A DNA stretch of 64,000 nt from positions 62,001 to 126,000 of the forward strand of contig NZ_BLAF01000024.1 of the NCBI RefSeq assembly GCF_009687885.1, written 5' to 3'. Every line of letters begins with the position of its first letter. Within the stretch, counting starts at the first letter, position 1. This document shows positions 57,988 to 64,000 of this stretch, one piece after another. A model generated the notes under the pieces. The model was not told the DNA's origin. It saw only the letters and a program-made list of their open reading frames with translations, and ran no database searches. The stretch is from Acrocarpospora pleiomorpha (lineage in GTDB: Bacteria; Actinomycetota; Actinomycetes; Streptosporangiales; Streptosporangiaceae). Made by a program: the position numbers and the translations under genes.

Positions 57988-58872
57988 ATGGCGAATCGCC
58001 GCTTGATCGCGGTGCTGACAGCGATCATCGCCGTGCTCGTCGCGGTGATCGTGGTAATGATCGTCAACGGTGGGGACGACGATCGTGCCTCCCCCGCAGG
58101 TGCGGTCTCGACGCCCTCTCCCGTGTCACCGTCCGTCCAGACGCCGGTCGCATCGCCTGTCGTACAGACCGTGGCCAAGGGACAGTGCCTGAACGCGGCG
58201 TACACCGTGAACTCCTCGCCCGGTGTCGTCTCCGTCGTGCCCTGCGAGGACGCCCAGGCGAAGTCACGGATCATCGCCGTGACCGCCGACTGCCCCGCGG
58301 AGACCGACGGGCTGCGGCACGGTCCTGAGGTGCCCGCCGGGCGGACCGCCTGCGTGCGTAACCTCGCCGCGCCGCATCCGGGCGATCCGGGCAAGGGCGG
58401 CGGCATCCTGCGCCCGGGCGACTGCGTCTACATCGCCGAGCCGTCCGACACCAAGGACACCGACCCCCAGGAACGCCCCTGCCACGACCGGTACGGCCCG
58501 GGCAAGATCTGGAACTTCTACAAGAAGAAGTCCCAGTGCAAGGACGCCGACGGCTTCCTCGACAACCACTACACCAACCGCCGCGACCACCCGACCAAAC
58601 CCGTCATCTGCACCAGCGAGGGCTACGACGTCGAAACCCCGGGCGCGCAGTACGCCAAGGGCATCTGCGTCCGCAAACCGGCGAGTTTCGAAGGCGGGGT
58701 GCCCGGCTGGCGGACCGTCGTGGGCGGCCTCGACGAGGTCGGCTGCCGCTCCAAGAGCGCCTGGGCCAAGATCGTGGGAAGCGTCAGCGCGCAGCGCTGC
58801 CCATCGGGCACGACGGACACCCTGTCCAGCATCGACTGGTACCCCGGCACCACCTGCCTGCGACGTCTGTGA
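57988..58872 (+). CDS. Membrane-anchored extracellular Cys-rich protein of unknown function
   Basis: A 294-residue protein with one N-terminal membrane anchor (IAVLTAIIAVLVAVIVVMIV), a Ser/Pro/Thr linker (VSTPSPVSPSVQTPVASPVV) and an extracytoplasmic domain with many Cys in C-x(n)-C pairs (GQCLNAAY, VPCEDAQAK, TADCPAETD, GDCVYIAEP, ERPCHDRYG, SQCKDADGF). They probably form disulphides. I recognise no family. It is convergent with the histidine kinase gene, two bases apart. Confidence 0.75.
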   Translation: MANRRLIAVLTAIIAVLVAVIVVMIVNGGDDDRASPAGAVSTPSPVSPSVQTPVASPVVQTVAKGQCLNAAYTVNSSPGVVSVVPCEDAQAKSRIIAVTADCPAETDGLRHGPEVPAGRTACVRNLAAPHPGDPGKGGGILRPGDCVYIAEPSDTKDTDPQERPCHDRYGPGKIWNFYKKKSQCKDADGFLDNHYTNRRDHPTKPVICTSEGYDVETPGAQYAKGICVRKPASFEGGVPGWRTVVGGLDEVGCRSKSAWAKIVGSVSAQRCPSGTTDTLSSIDWYPGTTCLRRL

Positions 58873-58874
58873 CG

Positions 58875-60278
58875 TCAGAGTTTCTGGTGTGCCGACAACC
58901 AGGACAGACCATCGCTGGGGCCGTCCGGGCGCCAGGAGATGGGGAGTTGCACCAACACCGACAAACCCACTCCGGGGGGTTCGATCTGCACCTTGCCGCC
59001 GTGCAGGACGACCTGCTGGTGGATCAAGGTCAGGCCCAGGCCAGAGCCGGGGCTGCCGACGCGGCGGCTGAAGCGGTTGAAGGCCTGCTGGTGGAGCTCC
59101 AACGGCATGCCGGGACCGTCGTCCGCCACGCGCAGGAGCGCGAAGGTGCCCTCCACCTTCACCATCAGGTCGATGCGTACGGTGCCCTGAGGGCCGACAC
59201 CGTGGACGGCCGCGTTTTCCAGGAGGTTGTCGACGATCATGCGCAGGCCCTCGGCCCAGCCTCGGACGATCGCATGGTCGGGAAGGTGGGCGACGATCCG
59301 TGCGTGGGGGTGGCGGCGGGTGGCCTCGTCTACGGCCATTCCGCTCAGGGACGCCAGGTCGACCTCCTTCAGGGAGTCGGGTTCCATGAGCTCGCCCCTG
59401 GCCAGCTGCCTCAGCATCGTGATCAGGCGTTCCACGCGCGCCTGCTCGCCAGCCAGGTCGCGGATGACCTCCACGCGATCCTCCGGCGGCAGGTTGGGAT
59501 AACCCAGCAGGGCGATATTGGCGCCCATGCTCGTCAACGGGGTGCGCAGCTCATGGGCGGCGGTCGCGGCGAAGGCGCGGGCCGTCTCCAGGGCTTCGGC
59601 GGTACGGTGAACGGCCCTGTCGCGGCGGTCCAGCAGCCCGTTGACCAGGCCCGCCAGCTCGTCGATCTCCGGCACACGGGAGTTGCGGGTCAGGCGGCCT
59701 TCCCCGGCGCGTACGTCCACCGCCGCCGCGTCCTTCGTCAGGCGCGTGAGCGGGCGCAGCGCGAAACGGCCGAGGGCCAGGCCCGTCGTCGCACCGACCG
59801 CCAGGGCGATCAGCGTCACGATCAGGTGCTGGCGGTACATGTGGGAGATCCGACCGGCCAGCGGGGCCTCCTGTTCGAAGACCCAAAGCCGGCCCCGTCT
59901 GCCATTGACGCCCAGGGGGGTGCTCACGTAGCGCCAGGCGCCGTCCGGCGAAGTCGCGGGGCCGGGCGCCGACGCGGGCAGGGACTCCGGGACGGTACCC
60001 ATGATCAGCGGGGTGCCCCTGGCGGGGGCCACGTAGACGCCCTCCTCGCCGATGGCCGTCGGTGTGACGCGGATCCTGGCCGCTCGCGTGGGGGCGGCCT
60101 CGCGCTGGGAGTACACCAAAGCGAGGGGTTGGAGGGACTGCATGCGCTGGGCCAGCCGCAGGTCCCGTTCGGCACGCAGGTCGTCGATCGACAGGCGGAT
60201 GATCAGCAACCCCGACAGGCCGACCAACAGCGGAACCATGACGGCCAGGCACAGCGCGAACCGGGTCGACAGCCTCAT
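58875..60278 (-). CDS. Sensor histidine kinase
   Basis: A 467-residue kinase with an N-terminal membrane span (FALCLAVMVPLLVGLSGLLI), an extracytoplasmic sensor (~35-145), a second span (IVTLIALAVGATTGLALGRF), a HAMP-like region, and HisKA AATAAHELRTPLTSMGAN (phospho-His). The ATP domain has NLLENAAVHG, VADDGPGMPLE and GSGLGLTLIHQQVV. It is coupled by a four-base overlap to its OmpR-type regulator and would phosphorylate it. The signal is unknown. Confidence 0.94.
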   Translation of the reverse strand: MRLSTRFALCLAVMVPLLVGLSGLLIIRLSIDDLRAERDLRLAQRMQSLQPLALVYSQREAAPTRAARIRVTPTAIGEEGVYVAPARGTPLIMGTVPESLPASAPGPATSPDGAWRYVSTPLGVNGRRGRLWVFEQEAPLAGRISHMYRQHLIVTLIALAVGATTGLALGRFALRPLTRLTKDAAAVDVRAGEGRLTRNSRVPEIDELAGLVNGLLDRRDRAVHRTAEALETARAFAATAAHELRTPLTSMGANIALLGYPNLPPEDRVEVIRDLAGEQARVERLITMLRQLARGELMEPDSLKEVDLASLSGMAVDEATRRHPHARIVAHLPDHAIVRGWAEGLRMIVDNLLENAAVHGVGPQGTVRIDLMVKVEGTFALLRVADDGPGMPLELHQQAFNRFSRRVGSPGSGLGLTLIHQQVVLHGGKVQIEPPGVGLSVLVQLPISWRPDGPSDGLSWLSAHQKL

Positions 60279-60961
60279 GACGGACGGCCCCGCAGGACGT
60301 AACCCACTCCCCTGACCGTCTCCAGGATGCGCGGCTCGCCGTCGGCCTCCAGCTTGCGGCGCAGGTAGCCGATGAACGTCTCGACCGCGTTGTGGGTGAC
60401 CGCGAAGTCGTAACCCCAGACACGTTCCAGCAGAACCTCGCGGGACAGGACGATCCCGGCGTTCCTGGCCAGCACTTCGAGCAGGTCGAACTCGCGCCTG
60501 GTCAGGGCCAGCGCCCGGCCGCCGATGACAGCGTCGCGGCCGTCCGTGTTCAGGACCAGGTCACCGACCCGTACGGCCGAGCCCCCCGCGCTCGTGGCGC
60601 CGGACCTGCGCAGCAGCGCTCGAAGCCGCAGCGCAAGCTCGGTCAGGTCGAAGGGCTTGACCATGTAGTCGTCAGCCCCGGCCGACAGGCCGGCCACCCG
60701 GTCGGCCACCTCGTCCAGGGCCGACAACATCAGAATCGGCACCTCGGAACCGCGGCGCCGCAGTTCGGCGCACACCTCGATGCCCGACAAGCGAGGCATC
60801 GACACATCCAGGACGATGGCGTCGACCCGATCGGCGATCTCCAGCGCGGCATGGCCGCTCCCCGCGGCCTCAACAGTGAAACCCTCCAGAGTGAGGCCCC
60901 GCCGGAGCACGCGCAGGATCGCCGGGTCGTCGTCCACCACCAGGATCCGGTGTGCGCCCAT
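60275..60961 (-). CDS. OmpR-family response regulator
   Basis: A 228-residue regulator. The receiver has ILVVDDDPAILRVLRRGL, phospho-Asp in DAIVLDVSMPRLSG, and the Lys in GADDYMVKPFDLTE. The winged-helix output domain has LALTRREFDLLEVLARNAGI and AVETFIGYLRRKLEADGEPR. It is the first gene of the two-gene operon with the kinase. Confidence 0.95.
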   Translation of the reverse strand: MGAHRILVVDDDPAILRVLRRGLTLEGFTVEAAGSGHAALEIADRVDAIVLDVSMPRLSGIEVCAELRRRGSEVPILMLSALDEVADRVAGLSAGADDYMVKPFDLTELALRLRALLRRSGATSAGGSAVRVGDLVLNTDGRDAVIGGRALALTRREFDLLEVLARNAGIVLSREVLLERVWGYDFAVTHNAVETFIGYLRRKLEADGEPRILETVRGVGYVLRGRPS

Positions 60962-61016
60962 CTGCTTTCCTCCTCCGGCCGGGCATCATACGGGGACCAC
61001 GGCCGGACCTGGCATA

Positions 61017-61541
61017 TTAGGCCTTACGGTGCACTGTGAACGGAATCGAGGCCGGGTGCTGGCGGTACTTGCCCAGGTAGACCTTGCCGGTCGGCAGCGC
61101 GTTGCCGTTGATCTTCAGGTCGGAGACCGTGAGGCTGTCGGCGCAGGAGGTCTTGAAGTTGAAGCCGTCGATCAGGCCGTGGTTCACGACCGTGAAGGTG
61201 ATCGTGAGCTTGTCGGCCGACAGCTCGACTTTGTCCTGCTTCTCGAGCTTGACCCACTTGAAGCCGACGATCGGGGTGTTCGAGGTGATCGTCCCCGAGT
61301 AGGACTGGGCCTTGGCGCGCTTCTGGGTGACGCGCAGGTGGAAACCGTACTTGTCGTGCCAGAAGTAGTCACCACTGCGGGAGTGGGCACTGAGGGCGTG
61401 CGGTCTGCCCTGGACCTGGCCGATCCAGGCGGCCTTTTCGCAGGTGCCGCCGGTCGTGGCGGAGGCGGGAGAGGCGCTGATCAGCGTCGCGCCGATCAGA
61501 GTCGCGCCCAGGGCAGCGGGAATGAGGGTGCGTCGCCGCAT
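61017..61541 (-). CDS. Small secreted protein of unknown function
   Basis: A 174-residue protein with a signal peptide (RRRTLIPAALGATLIGATLI, cleavage near SPASA) and a beta-rich mature part (YFWHDKYGFHLRVTQKRAKA, KLTITFTVVNHGLIDGFNFK) with two Cys that could form a disulphide. It ends 56 bases before the response-regulator start and lies on the same strand, so it might be read through into the two-component operon. Family unknown. Confidence 0.75.
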   Translation of the reverse strand: MRRRTLIPAALGATLIGATLISASPASATTGGTCEKAAWIGQVQGRPHALSAHSRSGDYFWHDKYGFHLRVTQKRAKAQSYSGTITSNTPIVGFKWVKLEKQDKVELSADKLTITFTVVNHGLIDGFNFKTSCADSLTVSDLKINGNALPTGKVYLGKYRQHPASIPFTVHRKA

Positions 61542-61589
61542 GGGTTAACCCTTTCGTGTGTGCGAAACCTAGCGCGCAGGACGATAGGG

Positions 61590-61622
61590 ATGCTTCTTGG
61601 CAAGAACCTGAGATTCTTGTGA
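61590..61622 (+). CDS. Possible 10-residue leader peptide
   Basis: ATG 61590 encodes MLLGKNLRFL with its TGA overlapping the GTG of the transporter gene (GTGA). A stem CAAGAA/TTCTTG (61601-61619) covers the transporter start. Translation of the leader would open this stem, giving coupling. Only the layout supports it. Confidence 0.35.
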   Translation: MLLGKNLRFL

Positions 61623-62908
61623 CGGCGCTCACCTGGCTGACGGTGGCGGTCTTCCTCGGTGCGTACACGCTGATCGCCACCGAGCGCATCCACCGGGTGG
61701 CCGCCGCGCTCGGCGGAGCGGCGATCATGCTGCTGATCCATGCCACCGACGCCGAGGCCGCGTTCTTCTCCGAGGAGAGCGGCGTCGACTGGAACGTCAT
61801 CTTCCTGCTGCTCGGCATGATGGTCATCGTCAACGTGCTCAAACGCACGGGTGTGTTTGAGTATCTGGCGATCTGGGCCGCCAAGCGGGCGCGGGGCAGG
61901 CCGTACCGGCTGATGGTGCTGCTCGTGCTGATCACAGCGGGCGCGTCGGCGTTGCTGGACAACGTGACCACCGTGCTGCTGGTCGCGCCGGTGACGTTCC
62001 TCGTGTGCGCGCGGCTGGCGCTGCCGGTGGTGCCGTACCTGATCGCCGAGGCGATGGCCGCCAACATCGGCGGCACGGCCACCCTGGTCGGCGATCCGCC
62101 CAACATCATCATCGCCAGCCGTGGCGGCCTGTCGTTCAACGACTTCCTGGTCCACATGGCGCCCATGGTCATCCTGCTGGTGATCGTGTTCCTCGGCCTG
62201 TGCCGGGTGATGTTCCGCGAGGTGTTCCGCTACGATCCCGACCGCGCCGCCGAGATCATGCTCCTCGACGAGCGGGAGGCGATCGCCGACCGGCAGCTGC
62301 TGTGGCAGAGCCTGGCCGTGCTGGGCGTGGTCATGGCCGCCTTCGTGCTCCATCCGGTGCTGCGCTACGAGCCGTCGGTGGTCGCGATCCTGGGCGCGGG
62401 AATCCTGGTGGCCGCCACCAAGGTGACCACCGAGCAGGCCATCGAAGAAGTCGAATGGGAGACGCTGGTCTTCTTCATGGGCCTGTTCGTGATGGTCGGC
62501 GCCCTGGTCGAAACCGGCGCCATCCGCCAGGTGTCCCAACTCGCCGTCGAAGCCACCGACGGCCGCCTCGGCCTGACCACGATGGTGCTCCTGTGGGCCT
62601 CGACCGGCCTGTCGGCGATCGTGGACAACATTCCGTACGTGGCGACGATGAGCCCCATCGTGTCCGACCTGGTCCAGGCCAACGGCGGCGAGCACGCCCA
62701 GGTCCTGTGGTGGGCCCTCGCCTTCGGCGCCGACCTCGGCGGCAACGCAACCGCCGTAGGCGCCGCCGCCAACGTGGTCATCCTCGGCATCGCCGCCCGC
62801 AACCACCACCCGATCAGCTTCTGGCAATTCACCAAGTACGGCTTGATCGTCACCGTCGTCACCGTGGCCCTGGTGACGCCGTACCTGTGGCTGCGCTATC
62901 TCACCTGA
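61619..62908 (+). CDS. ArsB/NhaD (SLC13-like) ion transporter
   Basis: A 429-residue transporter with about 11-12 membrane spans. It has the family motifs FFSEESGVDWNVIFLLLGMM, ASALLDNVTTVLLVAPVTF, NIGGTATLVGDPPNIIIASR and STGLSAIVDNIPYVATMSPI. Members move arsenite, sodium/protons or dicarboxylates; the substrate cannot be chosen here, and no ars genes are adjacent. I take GTG 61619; the long upstream extension to 61556 is non-homologous. A leader ORF may couple its translation. Confidence 0.88.
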   Translation: MTALTWLTVAVFLGAYTLIATERIHRVAAALGGAAIMLLIHATDAEAAFFSEESGVDWNVIFLLLGMMVIVNVLKRTGVFEYLAIWAAKRARGRPYRLMVLLVLITAGASALLDNVTTVLLVAPVTFLVCARLALPVVPYLIAEAMAANIGGTATLVGDPPNIIIASRGGLSFNDFLVHMAPMVILLVIVFLGLCRVMFREVFRYDPDRAAEIMLLDEREAIADRQLLWQSLAVLGVVMAAFVLHPVLRYEPSVVAILGAGILVAATKVTTEQAIEEVEWETLVFFMGLFVMVGALVETGAIRQVSQLAVEATDGRLGLTTMVLLWASTGLSAIVDNIPYVATMSPIVSDLVQANGGEHAQVLWWALAFGADLGGNATAVGAAANVVILGIAARNHHPISFWQFTKYGLIVTVVTVALVTPYLWLRYLT

Positions 62909-63015
62909 TGGCCTCGTAGTCTGGCGTCGCCCACCCACGGGGAGTAACGTCAATTGCGGTGCGCCGGGAAGCCTGGTCGGCAAATGTCCTATCCGATCGG
63001 CTTCGGGAGCCTCCC

Positions 63016-63909
63016 ATGTCGTCAGAGTTCGCCGTGCTCATCAACGGCCTCACCAAGCGGTTCGGTCACGTTCCCGCCCTCGACGGCCTCGACCTCGAAG
63101 TACGGACCGGTGAGGTGCACGGCTTCCTCGGTCCCAACGGTGCCGGGAAGACCACCGCCCTTCGCGTCCTGCTGGGGCTCCTGCGCGGCGACTCCGGCCA
63201 CGCCGAGATCCTCGGCTCCGACCCGTGGCGGGACGCGGTCGCCCTGCACCGACGGCTCGCCTACGTCCCCGGCGACGTGACGCTCTGGCCGACCCTGTCC
63301 GGCGGCGAGGCCATCGACCTGCTCGCCCGGTTACGCGGCGGGATAGATCCACGGCGACGCGCCACCTTGATCGACCGCTTCGACTTCGACCCGACCAAGA
63401 AGGGCCGCGCGTACTCCAAAGGCAACCGGCAGAAAGTCGCGCTGATCGCGGCGCTGTCCTCCGACGTCGAACTGCTGCTGCTCGACGAACCCACCGCGGG
63501 CCTGGACCCGCTCATGGAGGCCGTGTTCCGCGAATGCGTCGCCGAGGAGCACGCCGCCGGTCGCACCGTGCTGCTGTCCAGCCACATCCTCACCGAGGTC
63601 GAAGCCCTCTGCGACCGCGTCACCATCATCCGCGCGGGACGCGCTGTGGAGACCGGGACACTGACGCAGCTGCGGCACCTGACCCGAACCTCGATCACCG
63701 CCGAGCTGGAAGAACTTCCCTCCCTCACCGACCGGCCCGGCGTGTACGGCCTCGCCGTCAACGGCAACCGGGTGAGCTTCGAGGTCGACGCCGAACACCT
63801 CGACGGCGTCATGCGGCTGATCACCCAGGCGGGCCTGCGCAGCCTCACCTGCCAGCCGCCCACGCTGGAGCAGCTGTTCCTGCGCCACTACCAGGTGAGC
63901 GCGTCATGA
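63016..63909 (+). CDS. ABC exporter ATP-binding protein
   Basis: A 297-residue ATPase: Walker [21 protein letters not shown], signature [14 protein letters not shown] (YSKGN in place of LSGG, common in drug-exporter ATPases), Walker [16 protein letters not shown], and H-loop [15 protein letters not shown] ~90-residue C-terminal extension follows. ATG 63016 follows GGGAG. Its stop overlaps the permease start by four bases. It resembles the two-component polyketide-antibiotic exporters of actinomycetes. Confidence 0.92.
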   Translation: MSSEFAVLINGLTKRFGHVPALDGLDLEVRTGEVHGFLGPNGAGKTTALRVLLGLLRGDSGHAEILGSDPWRDAVALHRRLAYVPGDVTLWPTLSGGEAIDLLARLRGGIDPRRRATLIDRFDFDPTKKGRAYSKGNRQKVALIAALSSDVELLLLDEPTAGLDPLMEAVFRECVAEEHAAGRTVLLSSHILTEVEALCDRVTIIRAGRAVETGTLTQLRHLTRTSITAELEELPSLTDRPGVYGLAVNGNRVSFEVDAEHLDGVMRLITQAGLRSLTCQPPTLEQLFLRHYQVSAS

Positions 63910-64000
63910 TCGGAACCGGCGTTCTCGTCCGGCTCGCGCTGCGTCGCGACCGCCTGCTGCTGCCCATCTGGATCCTGGTGATCGTCGCCATCCCGGTCTC
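63906..64000 (+). CDS. ABC exporter permease (partial, runs off the right edge)
   Basis: Only 31 codons are present: [20 protein letters not shown] then [11 protein letters not shown], the first membrane span. The ATGA overlap with the ATPase gene and the N-terminal [14 protein letters not shown] pattern match the large permease partner of two-gene antibiotic exporters. Confidence 0.8.
   Translation, partial: MIGTGVLVRLALRRDRLLLPIWILVIVAIPV

Noticed and set aside
61619-62908. Arsenite efflux pump arsB
   Set aside because: Motifs are shared by NhaD and dicarboxylate carriers and no arsR, arsC or other ars gene is adjacent; the specific name is not justified.
63016-64000. Edge of an antibiotic biosynthetic cluster
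   Set aside because: Only a two-gene exporter is visible; no synthase, tailoring or regulatory cluster genes occur in the window.

Overview
The window looks like a chromosomal piece of a high-GC mycelial actinobacterium, most likely a Streptosporangiales member such as Nonomuraea or a relative. This is inferred from the very high GC, frequent GTG starts, Tat and lipoprotein exports, a CBM2-linked secreted metalloprotease, and zinc-independent ribosomal-protein paralogues behind a Zur-type box. No intact rRNA or tRNA gene, CRISPR array, insertion sequence or biosynthetic megasynthase was seen.

Region 1 (1-7.7 kb): an amidohydrolase, an XRE-cupin regulator, a 3-hydroxyisobutyrate-dehydrogenase-like enzyme, a 2-oxoacid dehydrogenase E2 and a fused E1 alpha-beta protein. 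A VOC-family protein and a GntR/FCD regulator run divergently. Two ATGGATCCAT palindromes sit between the divergent units and are the likely GntR operators.

Region 2 (7.7-24.9 kb): a CoA-dependent carboxylic-acid catabolic locus. It has a PaaK-like ligase, two acyl-CoA dehydrogenases, two crotonases, a MaoC hydratase, an SDR, a thiolase-fold protein paired with a DUF35 Zn-ribbon/OB protein, a complete Liv-type ABC importer, a luciferase-like oxidoreductase, a TetR regulator, a CaiB-type CoA transferase and an acyl-CoA ligase. Two near-identical operator-like sites occur at the two outward promoters. The thiolase-fold protein has Ser in place of the catalytic Cys, so a repurposed (aldolase-like) reaction is plausible.

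Region 3 (25.1-40.3 kb): a MerR/LacI chimeric scar, then a sugar or sugar-acid locus: DapA-family lyase, FAD oxidoreductase, sugar ABC importer, FGGY kinase, FucI/AraA-like isomerase and LacI repressor with twin perfect palindromic operators. A Tat-exported TIM-barrel protein and a 1067-residue secreted PQQ-glucose-dehydrogenase-like multidomain protein follow.

Region 4 (40.3-53.2 kb): a patchwork zone of decay and stress genes. It holds an NB-ARC fragment, a membrane protein with a conflict-system-like repeat segment, a decayed tRNA-Arg, an AAA+/DUF4143 ATPase with six ~22-bp repeats in front, a DHFR-like protein, a hydrolase and a LuxR gene both cut at the same point, two alpha/beta hydrolases, a zinc-starvation ribosomal operon (rpmG-rpmE2-collapsed rpmB-rpsN-rpmF) divergent from a CobW-like protein across a Zur box, a degenerating YefM-YoeB pair, and an MBL hydrolase/TetR pair with a tandem operator.

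Region 5 (53.2-64 kb): a haloacid dehalogenase, a quinone-oxidoreductase-like protein, VapBC, the CBM2 metalloprotease, an AhpD-like protein, an OmpR-type two-component system, small secreted proteins, an ArsB/NhaD-type transporter with a possible leader ORF, and the start of a two-gene ABC exporter that runs off the right edge.
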